From Flavobacteriales bacterium UBA3364 (GTDB lineage: Bacteria; Bacteroidota; Bacteroidia; Flavobacteriales_F; PHOS-HE28), in the NCBI GenBank assembly GCA_002360495.1, contig DEQO01000066.1, forward strand, positions 10,588-74,587: 64,000 bases of DNA, read 5' to 3'. The position numbers and the translations under genes are program-made. The notes beneath the pieces are model-generated. The model saw only the letters and a program-made list of their open reading frames with translations. It did not search any database and was not told where the DNA came from. Positions 1 through 8,785 of this stretch are shown piece after piece. Position 1 is the stretch's first letter. Each line of letters begins with the position of its first letter.

Positions 1-352
1 TGTTCTAGGTCATCCGGTGTAACCGCCTGAAGTCCGAAAATCACCTCAACAGCAGGGGGATGGGCCAACGGCTTCGGTGCTAATGAACGATCTGGCATTG
101 GGGAGAGCATCGCAAATGTAGAATGTCGGGGTGCTCCCATCTGGCACTTGGGTCTTACAACTTGTTAAGGTCCTCTTGTCCAGAAGGAGAGCCCACGGCT
201 GACAAGCATTTGTCATAGGGTGAATGCCACGCTATGCCCATGGGTTCTGTTCAAAAGATTGCCCGAGGAGCAGTCCTCTCCTTTGGGCGAACGTCCCCGG
301 TGGTTTCCTTTGCGTCAATGTCTACCTTGTCAATCACCGATCGCCGAGAAAC
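1..352. other. Left-edge stretch with no recognised gene
   Basis: No open frame here looks coding. A frame open from 224 runs into the next gene, but its first 43 codons look unlike the conserved domain, so that gene is started at 353. No RNA gene or terminator is evident. Confidence 0.5.
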
Positions 353-796
353 ATGTCACAGCTAAGCAACAAGGACTGGTTGCTAATGGCGCTTGAGCAT
401 GGTCATAGACTCCAGCCAGTGCAGTTGCAGAAGAGCTTGTTTCTCCTCGGCAGGAATCTGTCCCCCGAGAAGTTACAGAACGACTCCTTCTACAAGTTCG
501 AGGCGTATGACTATGGCCCCTTTTGTGGCGAGGTTTATAAAGATGCTGAAGCGCTTGAGGGGAATGGCATGATCGCCATAATGCGACCACCGTTGGTGCG
601 GTTCAACATCTACGAAATCACGGATTTGGGTACCGAGCACGCTCGTGCATTGCGGAAGTCGTTGGATGAGGCGACGACATCCTATTTGGATGCCGTCGTT
701 GACTTTACGAAGAGTCTCTCGTTCACTGAACTGGTGAGCGCCATCTATAAGGCGTATCCTGAGATGCGCGAAAAGAGTGTATTCCGCGAACCATGA
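353..796 (+). CDS. SocA/Panacea-like (DUF4065-type) protein
   Basis: A 147-residue protein. Near the N-terminus it has the pattern of SocA/Panacea/YwgA-like helical proteins: 'LQKSLFLLGR' at about 25-34, then an aromatic-rich 'YDYGPFCGEVY' at about 52-62, and a winged-helix-like 'YEITDLGTEHA' at about 87-97. Related proteins act as antitoxins or proteolysis adaptors (established for SocA and Panacea). That role here is inference. The start at 353 is preferred because the upstream in-frame extension looks unlike the family. The stop overlaps the next start as ATGA (793-796), so the two genes are translationally coupled. Codons are less GC-biased than in most of the window, which suggests acquisition. 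It could instead be a YwgA-like protein of unknown role. Confidence 0.6.
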   Translation: MSQLSNKDWLLMALEHGHRLQPVQLQKSLFLLGRNLSPEKLQNDSFYKFEAYDYGPFCGEVYKDAEALEGNGMIAIMRPPLVRFNIYEITDLGTEHARALRKSLDEATTSYLDAVVDFTKSLSFTELVSAIYKAYPEMREKSVFREP

Positions 797-1593
797 CCCT
801 GATAGTTGGCATACTGTGCAAAGACGGCGTTGTGGTTGCGTCCGATAGTGCCGCCACTTTTGCGGCAACTGGGAGGCCGACAATTGGTCAGCAGGCTATC
901 CAGAAGATTATTCGTGTTAACGAGCATGTTCTGTTTGCCTCGACAGGTGCCGTGGGAATAGGGCAAGTGCTAGCTGACCATATGGCCACTTTGTGGAAAG
1001 CAAATCAGCTCGGAGGCCAACGAACTCCACCACAGGTGATGAATCACCTTGGTCAAGAGATTAACAAAGTCGTTTTTCCATACCTGCAGTCCGCCCAGAT
1101 GCAGCATAAGCTAGTTGGAGAAGCCGGACAATCGCTGTGTAAGTCGTTAGTAGCAATGCCGGTAGGTCGGGAGGCATGCTTGTTCAACTTCGACTTCAAC
1201 GGCGCACCAGAACAGTCAACTAAGGACATACCGTTCATTGCCCTCGGTAGTGGACAGCCTATAGCTGACCCTTTCTTGGCTTTCCTGAAACGAGTGTTGT
1301 GGCCATCACGCGAACCAACACTTGCGGAGGGCCGACTCGCTGCAATATGGACGATAAACCATGTCACCAGGACCAACCCAGGTGGTGTTGGTGGGAATAT
1401 TCAACTCGCTACACTATCAAGTGTAGTAGGTGGTGAATTGGCCGTTCAAGTGGCAACACAAGAAGAGATCACTGAGCACCTACAGCGTGTTGATACGGCG
1501 GAGAAAGCACTAGTAAAGGAGCTTGAAGGTTCTCCGTCCAGCGCTGCTGCCACGGTACCGGTGCCACATGGCGCCAATGGCCCCAACAATTGA
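793..1593 (+). CDS. Proteasome-type Ntn-hydrolase family protein
   Basis: A 266-residue protein resembling proteasome beta subunits, HslV and Anbu. Residue 2 is Thr, so removing the initiator Met would expose an N-terminal Thr nucleophile. Numbering from that Thr, Asp falls at position 17 in 'VVVASDSAAT', as in proteasomes, and a Lys near 37 in 'QKIIRVNEHVLFASTGA' fits the catalytic Lys. The family folds as an alpha-beta-beta-alpha sandwich and cleaves peptides, usually in rings. The last 25 or so residues are Ser/Ala/Pro-rich and look disordered. It overlaps the upstream SocA/Panacea-like gene by 4 bp. No ATPase partner (HslU or Mpa type) lies nearby. The substrate is unknown and a stand-alone peptidase is the simplest reading. 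Confidence 0.7.
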   Translation: MTLIVGILCKDGVVVASDSAATFAATGRPTIGQQAIQKIIRVNEHVLFASTGAVGIGQVLADHMATLWKANQLGGQRTPPQVMNHLGQEINKVVFPYLQSAQMQHKLVGEAGQSLCKSLVAMPVGREACLFNFDFNGAPEQSTKDIPFIALGSGQPIADPFLAFLKRVLWPSREPTLAEGRLAAIWTINHVTRTNPGGVGGNIQLATLSSVVGGELAVQVATQEEITEHLQRVDTAEKALVKELEGSPSSAAATVPVPHGANGPNN

Positions 1594-1716
1594 ACTCTGT
1601 TGGCTTTTCGTTGTTCGCGTGAGCGATTGAAGCGGAAAGCCCGGAGCCGGTAATCCGGCGAGGACTTGCAGCGGAAAGCGCGACGGCGAGTCTTCGAGCC
1701 GGCACGCCCTAATGAC
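1594..1716. other. Intergenic region with a repeated 9-mer
   Basis: This lies between the convergent hydrolase and formate dehydrogenase genes. The 9-mer GCGGAAAGC occurs at 1632-1640 and 1671-1679, with an imperfect inverted repeat (GCCGG taat CCGGC) between. It looks like an interspersed intergenic repeat. There is no clear terminator with a T-run. Confidence 0.35.
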
Positions 1717-4602
1717 CTAAGCCTTCGCGACCACTTCGCCTTCCTTGCGCAAATGCGTTTTCCGCGCCTTGCGGATGCGACACGTCACCACCTTGTACTC
1801 CGGGCACATCGCCAGTGAATCGCTCACACTGCTGGTGATCACGTTCAGCATGATCTCCGGGAAGTGGAAGGTGCTGGAGAGGATGCCCGGCTTCACCTCG
1901 TCGGTCACCTTCGCCTTGATGTCCACCTTGCCGCGGGGGCTTTCCACGCAGACCATGTCGCCATCGGCGATGCCGTTCTGCTGCGCGTCGAAGGGGTTGA
2001 TGAGGAGCACGTCCTCGGTGAGGATCACCTCGTTGCCGGTGCGCCGCGTCATGGCGCCGCAGTTGTAGTGCTCCAGCTCGCGGTTGGTGGTGATGATGTA
2101 GGGGTAGTCCTTCTCGTTGGCGCGCACCTCGGGGCTCTTCTCCCACGCGTTGAAGTAGAAGTGGCCCAGCCCGCGCTTGAAGGTGTCGGTGTGCAGGATC
2201 TTGGTGTCGGTGCCATCGGGCTTCACGGGCCATTGCTTGCCGTTCTCGCCCAGCTCGTCCCACTTCACGCCGGCGAAGAAGGGCACGATGCGGCTTATCT
2301 CGCGCAGCACCCAATCGGGGTGGTAGTCGGTCTTCTCATTCCCGCTCTTCCTGCCGGTCTTGGCGGCGTAGCGCTCCATGATGTCGCAGGTGATCTGGCC
2401 GTCGCTCTTGGTGCCTTCGATGGGCTCCACCGCGGCGTTCACGCGCTGGATGCGGCGCTCGCCGTTGGTGAAGGTGCCGCTCTTCTCCAGGAAGCTGGCG
2501 CCGGGCAATACGACGTGGGCGAGCTTGGCGGTCTCGGTCATGAAGAGCTCCTGCACCACGAAGAGCTCGAGCTCGCCGAGGGCCTTGCGCACGTGCAAGG
2601 TGTTGGGGTCCGTCTGGCCCATGTCCTCGCCTACCACCCAGAAGGCCTTGAGGGTGCCTGCGAGCATGGCATCGTACATCTGCGGGATCTTCTTGCCGAT
2701 CACGCTGGGGATCTCGGTGCCGTAGAACTCGTTGTAGAGCTGCGCGTACTCCGGGTTGTCCACCGCGTAGTAGCCCGCGCCCTGGTGGGGCTGGCAGCCC
2801 ATGTCGGCCGCGCCCTGCACGTTGTTCTGGCCGCGCAACGGGTTCACGCCCACGCCGCGCCGTCCGATGTTGCCGGTCATCATGGCGATGTCGGCGATCT
2901 GCATCACGGTGAAGGTGCCCTGGTAGTGCTCGGTGACGCCCAGGCCGTGGAAGCTCATGGCGGCGGGGCTCTTGGCGTAGGCCATCGCGGCCTCGCGCAC
3001 CAGGTTGCGGTCCACACCCGTCTCGCGCTCCATGGCGGCGATGTCCACGGCGAGCAGCTCCTTCTTGAAGTCGGCGTAGCCCTCCGTGCGCGTGTCGATG
3101 AAGTCCTGCTTCACCAGCCCCTCGCTCACGATGTAGTACATGAACATGTTGAGCAGGGCCACGTTGGTGCCGGGCTTCAGCTGCAGGTGGTAGTTGGCGT
3201 AGCGGGCCAGCTCGGTGCGACGCGGGTCGATCACGATCAGCGTCTTCCCCTTCATCACCTGCTGCTTGATCTTGGCGCCGGTCACAGGGTGCGCGTCGGT
3301 GGGGTTGGCGCCGATCACCATGATGGTGTGCGTGTCGCGCAGGTCGTCGATGCTGTTGGTGGCCGCGCCAGTGCCAAACGTCTTCTGCATGCCCAGGGCC
3401 GTGGGGCTGTGGCACACGCGCGCGCAGCTGTCGATGTTGTTGGTGCCCACCTGCGCGCGGAAGAACTTCTGCAGGAGGTAGTTCTCCTCGTTGGGGCAGC
3501 GCGCGCTGCTCACGCCGCCGAGCGCGTCGGGACCATGCTTCTCGCGGATCTTCATGAAGCCGTCCACGATGAAGTCGTAGGCCTCGTCCCAGGTGGCGGG
3601 AACGAACTCGCCATTGCGCTTGATCAGCGGCGTGCGCAGCCGCTCCGGGTGATCGTAGAAGCGGAACGCGTAGCGGCCCTTGAGGCAGGTGTGGCCCTGG
3701 TTGGCCTCGGCGTCGTAAGGCGCGGTGATGCCCGCCACCTTGCCGTCCTTCACCTTCACTTCCAGGTTGCAGCCCACACCGCAATACGTGCATACGGTGC
3801 GCACCACCTCTTCGGCCTTGGTCTCCTTGGCGCGGAACACGTCGGTGATGGCGCTGGTGGGGCAGGCCTGCGCACAGGCGCCGCAGCTCACGCAATCGCT
3901 GTCGAAGAAGCTCTCGCCGGTACCCTTGGCGATCCAGCTATCGAAACCACGACCGGCCATGGTGAGCACCATCTCGCCCTGCACCTCGTCGCAAGCGCGC
4001 ACGCAGCGGTAGCAGTTGATGCAGCTCTCCAGGTCGCTCACCATGTAAGGGTGGCTGGTGTCCTTCGCGAAGGCGCGATCCGTTCCCGCGGCATCCAGCG
4101 GGTGTGCGCCCTTGGGGTAGCGCACGCTGTCCAGGTCGAAGCCGATCTGTTGCACCACGTTGTAGAGCTCGTTGGCGCCGTGGTCCTCGGTCTTCAGCTT
4201 GTCCACCGGGTAGTTGGTGAGCACCAGCTCCACGATGTTCTTGCGCAGCCGCTCCATGCGGGGGCTGTTCACCGTGATGTATTGTCCTTTCGCCACCGGC
4301 GTATGGCAACTGGCCATCACCTTGCTGGGGCCATCCTGCTGCAGGGCGACTTCCACGGAGCACACGCGGCAGCTGCCGAAGGGCTCCAGGTTGGGCGCAT
4401 CGCAAAGCGTGGGCACCGGGTTGGGCCCCATGTGGCGCTTGAGGAAAGCAAGCATGGTCTCGCCCTTGTTGATGGGGTAGGCCACGCCATCGATGTAAGC
4501 GACATCCACTTCCACGGCCGCCTTGTTCGAGGTAGTGGGGGCTGACTGCGTCTTGGCGACGGGGGCGGGGGAGCCGGAATGCTTGGCCTGTGGCTGGTTC
4601 AT
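1717..4602 (-). CDS. fdhA: NAD-dependent formate dehydrogenase, molybdopterin alpha subunit
   Basis: A 961-residue protein. It starts with a NuoG-like [2Fe-2S] domain (Cys at about 67, 78, 81 and 99), followed by two [4Fe-4S] ferredoxin motifs ('CINCYRCVRACDE' and 'CVSCGACAQACP'). Next comes the catalytic-domain cluster 'CTYCGVGCNLEV' and the Mo-bisMGD domains. The metal-ligand site reads 'RVCHSPTALGM', so it is the Cys form, not selenocysteine. It oxidises formate to CO2 and passes electrons through the Fe-S chain to the flavin subunit, probably encoded at 5981-7666. The start at 4602 is chosen because the 36 upstream in-frame codons are unlike the family. A -7 box (TATCTTCG on the minus strand, 4638-4645) lies 35 bp upstream. 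A general cytosolic oxidoreductase of the same family remains possible. Confidence 0.9.
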   Translation of the reverse strand: MNQPQAKHSGSPAPVAKTQSAPTTSNKAAVEVDVAYIDGVAYPINKGETMLAFLKRHMGPNPVPTLCDAPNLEPFGSCRVCSVEVALQQDGPSKVMASCHTPVAKGQYITVNSPRMERLRKNIVELVLTNYPVDKLKTEDHGANELYNVVQQIGFDLDSVRYPKGAHPLDAAGTDRAFAKDTSHPYMVSDLESCINCYRCVRACDEVQGEMVLTMAGRGFDSWIAKGTGESFFDSDCVSCGACAQACPTSAITDVFRAKETKAEEVVRTVCTYCGVGCNLEVKVKDGKVAGITAPYDAEANQGHTCLKGRYAFRFYDHPERLRTPLIKRNGEFVPATWDEAYDFIVDGFMKIREKHGPDALGGVSSARCPNEENYLLQKFFRAQVGTNNIDSCARVCHSPTALGMQKTFGTGAATNSIDDLRDTHTIMVIGANPTDAHPVTGAKIKQQVMKGKTLIVIDPRRTELARYANYHLQLKPGTNVALLNMFMYYIVSEGLVKQDFIDTRTEGYADFKKELLAVDIAAMERETGVDRNLVREAAMAYAKSPAAMSFHGLGVTEHYQGTFTVMQIADIAMMTGNIGRRGVGVNPLRGQNNVQGAADMGCQPHQGAGYYAVDNPEYAQLYNEFYGTEIPSVIGKKIPQMYDAMLAGTLKAFWVVGEDMGQTDPNTLHVRKALGELELFVVQELFMTETAKLAHVVLPGASFLEKSGTFTNGERRIQRVNAAVEPIEGTKSDGQITCDIMERYAAKTGRKSGNEKTDYHPDWVLREISRIVPFFAGVKWDELGENGKQWPVKPDGTDTKILHTDTFKRGLGHFYFNAWEKSPEVRANEKDYPYIITTNRELEHYNCGAMTRRTGNEVILTEDVLLINPFDAQQNGIADGDMVCVESPRGKVDIKAKVTDEVKPGILSSTFHFPEIMLNVITSSVSDSLAMCPEYKVVTCRIRKARKTHLRKEGEVVAKA

Positions 4603-4637
4603 GCGATGGCGTGCTGGCCTGCGGAAGGCAGGAAGGA

Positions 4638-4645
4638 CGAAGATA
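4638..4645 (-). promoter_or_regulatory. -7 promoter box for fdhA
   Basis: The minus strand reads TATCTTCG, matching the Bacteroidota -7 consensus TAnnTTTG with the common C variant, 35 bp before the fdhA start. No clear -33 TTG was seen. Confidence 0.45.
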
Positions 4646-4773
4646 GTCGGCAGTGCTGCCCATGCCCTTGGCCCGGACAGCGCATTGGCCGAATGGCCGA
4701 CATTCATCAATTTCGTTCCGTCTGTCCAAGGACGGCACTACCCACCACCAGCCCTGCCAGCAACGAAGCGAAG

Positions 4774-5322
4774 ATGAAACGCCCCATCGACCTCCACGCC
4801 ATCGGCGAGCGCATACAGTTCAACGATGCCCGCGAGCGCACCAACGGCCGGCGCAGCGAAGCCACCCTCAGTCTCGGTCCCGGCAACAAGGGTCCCGGTG
4901 CGCACATGCACATCGGCCAGGAAGAAGGCTTCAAGGTGCTTAGCGGGAAATTGATCGTCACCATCGGGAAGAAGGAAGTCACCTTGGGACCCGGCGAGAG
5001 CGCGGTGATCCGTTCCGGCGAGGCGCACAACTTCCGCAATGCGAGCAGCACCGAGCGGGTGGAGGCCGAATTCTGGTACGAGCCCGCCCTCCACATCGAG
5101 TGGATGCTGCAATCGATGGGAGAGGATGCGATGGCGAGAGGTGGCGATTGGAAGAAAGCTCCCATCCTCACCGTCATCCACGCCCTGTGGAAGATGCGGA
5201 AGGAGTACCGCTTGGCGGGCATGCCCTTCTGGCTCCAGGATGGGCTGTTCGGCACCTTCGCGTTTATTGCACGCCTCACAGGTGCGCACAAGCGGTGGCC
5301 GCTGCCGGAGGGGCTGCGGTGA
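4774..5322 (+). CDS. Cupin-domain protein
   Basis: A 182-residue protein with one cupin barrel in the first half: 'GAHMHIGQEEGFKVLSGKL' carries the first metal-binding motif (H-x-H-x5-E), and 'GPGESAVIRSGEAHNFRN' carries the second. The C-terminal 80 residues are helical with a hydrophobic stretch ('PFWLQDGLFGTFAFIARL'), as in small cupin proteins that bind metal or a small ligand. It is divergent from fdhA, with 171 bp between starts. The start at 4774 is the first Met before the conserved domain; longer upstream frames overlap the fdhA start and look non-coding. The substrate is unknown. Confidence 0.75.
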   Translation: MKRPIDLHAIGERIQFNDARERTNGRRSEATLSLGPGNKGPGAHMHIGQEEGFKVLSGKLIVTIGKKEVTLGPGESAVIRSGEAHNFRNASSTERVEAEFWYEPALHIEWMLQSMGEDAMARGGDWKKAPILTVIHALWKMRKEYRLAGMPFWLQDGLFGTFAFIARLTGAHKRWPLPEGLR

Positions 5323-5414
5323 GGCCGGCTGCAAGTCGCATATCCTCGTTGCGTGTCGCAGCGGAAGGCGATTGCGATGAATACAGACCGCACCGCACAG
5401 ACTACCTTGCTGCG

Positions 5415-5939
5415 ATGGGTCGGCTCCTTGTGTGCTTTTGCTGCATGGTGGCGTGCGGCAGCCTGGTCGCACAACAGGACAGCTTGGCACTGCCCTATCC
5501 CCGTGGACATGTGGGTCACTTCTACCGCGATGAGATCACCTTGCTCGCCGGTTTCAACCAAGGGCGTTATGGTTTTGCTGAGCTAGGGGTAGGTCGTAGC
5601 GCGTATGGTGTGGTGCATCATCCGTTGGGCGTGGGCTATTTCGCCGGCGCCGAGCTGCGACCGGATCGGCCCGAATTGATCGGATGGAAATTGGGTGGCT
5701 ACATCACCTTTGGTGGCGAGATGGGCTTGCAGCTGATCCGTTATCAAGAAGGTGCTGCGGGCAGCACGGTGATCCGGCCGGAGTTGGGCATCGGGATCTG
5801 GAAGGCAAGGCTGGCCTATGCGTACAACATCAACCTCTCACCATCGCGCATCGACGGCATCAACACGCACATGGTGAGCATGAGCTATGCGTTGCGGATG
5901 TTCACGCTCTCAGCGCGTGATGACCGTTTTCCGAAGTAG
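5415..5939 (+). CDS. Secreted/outer-membrane hypothetical protein
   Basis: A 174-residue protein with an apparent signal peptide ('LLVCFCCMVACGSLVAQ', residues about 4-20), then alternating hydrophobic and Gly-rich strands typical of a small outer-membrane beta structure. The body contains 'ITLLAGFNQGRYGFAELG' and ends with 'YALRMFTLS'. The start at 5415 is the Met directly before the signal peptide. I do not recognise a function. It lies between the two formate dehydrogenase genes but on the opposite strand. Confidence 0.55.
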   Translation: MGRLLVCFCCMVACGSLVAQQDSLALPYPRGHVGHFYRDEITLLAGFNQGRYGFAELGVGRSAYGVVHHPLGVGYFAGAELRPDRPELIGWKLGGYITFGGEMGLQLIRYQEGAAGSTVIRPELGIGIWKARLAYAYNINLSPSRIDGINTHMVSMSYALRMFTLSARDDRFPK

Positions 5940-5980
5940 AGGTCGTGACGCTCACCGCCAGGATGGACGGGGGAAGGCCT

Positions 5981-7666
5981 TCAGCCTTTGAAATGCTCGT
6001 TCAGCTCCGGTCCGAAGTACTGCAACGCATTCTTCACTCCCAACGGCAATCCACCCCCCAGAGCGCACAGGCTGCCGATCTCCATCGTCTCCAACAGGTC
6101 GTTGAAGAGCGCGCGGTCGATCTTGACGTTCGCGGTGCGGGCGCGGTGTAGCAGTTCCTCGCCGCGCTTGCTGCCGATGCGGCAGGGGAAACACTTGCCG
6201 CAGCTCTCCACGGCTGTGAACTCGAACAGGTGCTCGAGGTATTCGACCATCGGGAAATCTTCGGGGATGCACAGCACGCTGGCGTGTCCGAGGAGGAAGC
6301 CTTCCTTCTGAAACGTTTCGAAGTCGATGCTGAGTGAGTCGATCTTGTGCATGGGCACGATGCCGCCAAGGGGACCGCCGATGTGTAACGCTTTCACCTT
6401 CTTCTTGAAGCCTTGCCCCAGCTCATCGATGACCTTGCTCAATGGAGTGCCGCACTCCACTTCATACAGGCCGGGCCGGTTGAAGGCGCTATCGAGCGAA
6501 ACGAGTTTGGTGCCGTTGCTCTTCTCGGTGCCGAGCTTCGCGAAGGCCGCACCGCCGTGTTGCACAACCCAGGGCACACAAGCCAGGGTCTCCACGTTGT
6601 TCACCACCGTAGGCCGGTTGAACAAGCCCTGTTGCGCAGGGTAGGGGGGACGCGTGCGCACCTCGCCACGCTTGCCCTCGATGCTGTTGAGCAATGCGGT
6701 CTCCTCACCGCACACGTATGCCCCGGCTGCCTTGATCACCTTGAAGCGGTAATTGAAACCGCTGCCCTTGATGTTCTTGCCGATCCAACCCTTCGCTTCG
6801 ATGTCCGCTACGGCCCGTTTCACGATCTCCACCGCTTCGGGGTATTCTGCGCGGATGTAAAGGACACCGGTGTCAGCGCCTACACAATAGCCGGCGATCA
6901 TCATGCCGAGCAATACCAGATGAGGCCGTTGTTCGAGCAGGTACCGATCGCTGAAGGCGGCGGGATCACCTTCGTCCGCATTGCACACAATGTACTTGCG
7001 CGGCGTTCCATTGCCGGTGGTGTCCTGTGCCTCGCGGCAGGCCTGCAACTTGAAGCCCATCGGGAAGCCTGCGCCTCCTCTTCCTCTGATGGTGGCGATC
7101 TTGATCTCGTTCAGTACATCCGCACTGTCGCTCTTCAGCACGCGCTCCCATAGTGCGTAGAACGCATCGAGCGAAGGCATCGGGGCGATGAGGATCGGGT
7201 CCTTCATCGACGTGCCGACATGATGCCGTCCGTTCGCGTCACCTTTCTTCTCCTTCACGATAGTGCCCAGCGTGTCGATGCTCGCGCCGCTGTAGTTCTT
7301 TCCACCCAGGTTGAAGGCGCCGTTCTCGTGACAGCGGCCGAGGCAGCACATATGCCCGATCTCCTCTTCCTTGAAGTGTTTCCTCAGTTCATGATGGACA
7401 TGGTCCTGAGTTCCGGCCACGAGACAAGTGGATCCGTTGCACACGTAAGCCTTCTTGCCTTCGTTCTCGCGCCGCAGGAAGTCATAGAAGGAGGAGGTGC
7501 CGTAAGTGACGGCTTCACCCACCAGGAAGCTGTCAGCCACCTGCGTCAGATGATCTGCGGCGGGTGAACCTCCGTCGCGGTCGGATGCCATTTGCAGACG
7601 CTCCCACAGGGAGTCGTCCAATTCCTTGCCGTCGCGGCCGCTGAGCGATGAGATGTTCTTGGACAT
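5981..7666 (-). CDS. Formate dehydrogenase beta subunit (NuoE/NuoF-like fusion)
   Basis: A 561-residue protein. The N-terminal part (about 65-140) is a thioredoxin-like [2Fe-2S] domain with Cys in 'VCNGSTCLVAG' and 'CCLGRCHENGAFN'. The rest is NuoF-like: an FMN/NADH-binding Gly-rich segment ('IRGRGGAGFPMGFK' and 'NADEGDPAAFSDR'), a second motif 'GAYVCGEETALLNSIEG', and a C-terminal [4Fe-4S] site ('SCGKCFPCRIGSKRG' plus a later Cys in 'SLCALGG'). This is the layout of the FdsB/HoxF-type diaphorase subunit that reduces NAD+. The probable partner is the alpha subunit at 1717-4602, same strand. Two plus-strand genes lie between them. A TACCTTGG box (7673-7680, minus strand) lies 6 bp before the start. 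Confidence 0.87.
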   Translation of the reverse strand: MSKNISSLSGRDGKELDDSLWERLQMASDRDGGSPAADHLTQVADSFLVGEAVTYGTSSFYDFLRRENEGKKAYVCNGSTCLVAGTQDHVHHELRKHFKEEEIGHMCCLGRCHENGAFNLGGKNYSGASIDTLGTIVKEKKGDANGRHHVGTSMKDPILIAPMPSLDAFYALWERVLKSDSADVLNEIKIATIRGRGGAGFPMGFKLQACREAQDTTGNGTPRKYIVCNADEGDPAAFSDRYLLEQRPHLVLLGMMIAGYCVGADTGVLYIRAEYPEAVEIVKRAVADIEAKGWIGKNIKGSGFNYRFKVIKAAGAYVCGEETALLNSIEGKRGEVRTRPPYPAQQGLFNRPTVVNNVETLACVPWVVQHGGAAFAKLGTEKSNGTKLVSLDSAFNRPGLYEVECGTPLSKVIDELGQGFKKKVKALHIGGPLGGIVPMHKIDSLSIDFETFQKEGFLLGHASVLCIPEDFPMVEYLEHLFEFTAVESCGKCFPCRIGSKRGEELLHRARTANVKIDRALFNDLLETMEIGSLCALGGGLPLGVKNALQYFGPELNEHFKG

Positions 7667-7794
7667 GGAGCCCCAAGGTAAGAACAGCTGGCGCCCACAG
7701 CGGCCATGTCCATTCGACGAACTGGATCGGCTTCGTATCTTCACGTCGCTTCGCATCGACCACCCGCCGTTTACGCGGCCCGAACCACTCTCCC

Positions 7795-8781
7795 ATGAAG
7801 AAGCTGCTCAAGGTCATTGGCCTCCTATTGCTGGTCATCGTCGTGCTCGCCGTCGGTGGCATCACCTATATCACACAAGCCTTGCCGGACATCGATGTGC
7901 CGACCGACCTGAAGGTGGAGGCGACCCCGGAGCGATTGGAGCGGGGTGCCTACCTGGCGAACAGTGTTTGTGTATGCATGGACTGCCATAGTACGCGGGA
8001 TTGGGATACGTTCGCCGCACCACTGGTGGCGGGTACCTTGGGAAAAGGAGGGGAGCGTTTCGATGAGACCATGAACTTCCCGGGGACCTTCTTCTCGAAG
8101 AACGTGACCCCCTTCGCGTTGAAGGATTGGAGCGACGGCGAGATCTACCGGGCGATCACGAGCGGCGTAAGCAAGGATGGGCATCCGTTCTTTCCCGTGA
8201 TGCCGTACCCGAATTACAACAAGCTGGCGACGGAGGATGTGTACAGTATCATCGCTTATCTGCGATCGCTACCTCCGCAGGAGAACACGCCTCCGCCGAG
8301 CGAACCCGCGTTCCCCTTGAGCGTTATCCTGCACACCATTCCATCTCCAGCAGCTCCGATGGATCTTCCCGATCCTTCCGATGCCTTGGCGAACGGCGCA
8401 TACCTGTTGAACGCAGCCGGCTGCGGTGAATGTCACACCAGGACCGAGAAGGGCAAGAAGGTGGGAGAACCGCTTGCGGGCGGGTTCGAGTTCAAATTCC
8501 CCAATGGAAGTGTATTGCGTTCGCCCAATATCACGCCCAGTGAGGATGGCGGTATCGGCCGCTGGACGAAGGAGCAGTTCATCCAACGCTTCAGGATCTA
8601 CTCGGATAGCGCCTACGTGGCACCGAAGATCGATTGGGCGAGCGGTCAGATGCAGACAGTGATGCCGTGGATGATGTACGCGGGCATGAGCGATGCCGAT
8701 CTTGGTGCGATCTTCGATCACCTGATGACCGTCAAGCCTGTTGCAGGAACGATCGAGAAGTGGACGCCAGCGGGATCCTGA
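7795..8781 (+). CDS. Membrane-anchored diheme cytochrome c
   Basis: A 328-residue protein. An N-terminal hydrophobic helix (about 3-28) acts as signal or anchor, followed by two cytochrome c domains with heme motifs 'CMDCH' (about 61-65) and 'CGECH' (about 220). Candidate axial Met residues occur in 'FFPVMPYPNYNKL' and 'TVMPWMMYAG'. This arrangement matches periplasmic diheme cytochromes related to alcohol or gluconate dehydrogenase cytochrome subunits. No dehydrogenase partner gene is adjacent. A weak -7-like box (TATCTTCA, 7736-7743) lies upstream. The gene converges with the next one, leaving 4 bp. Confidence 0.85.
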   Translation: MKKLLKVIGLLLLVIVVLAVGGITYITQALPDIDVPTDLKVEATPERLERGAYLANSVCVCMDCHSTRDWDTFAAPLVAGTLGKGGERFDETMNFPGTFFSKNVTPFALKDWSDGEIYRAITSGVSKDGHPFFPVMPYPNYNKLATEDVYSIIAYLRSLPPQENTPPPSEPAFPLSVILHTIPSPAAPMDLPDPSDALANGAYLLNAAGCGECHTRTEKGKKVGEPLAGGFEFKFPNGSVLRSPNITPSEDGGIGRWTKEQFIQRFRIYSDSAYVAPKIDWASGQMQTVMPWMMYAGMSDADLGAIFDHLMTVKPVAGTIEKWTPAGS

Positions 8782-8785
8782 TCGG

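Noticed and set aside
1864..4545. 893-codon plus-strand ORF opposite fdhA
   Set aside because: It is a low-complexity Val/His/Gly-rich reading on the antisense of a clear oxidoreductase gene, caused by GC-rich codons.
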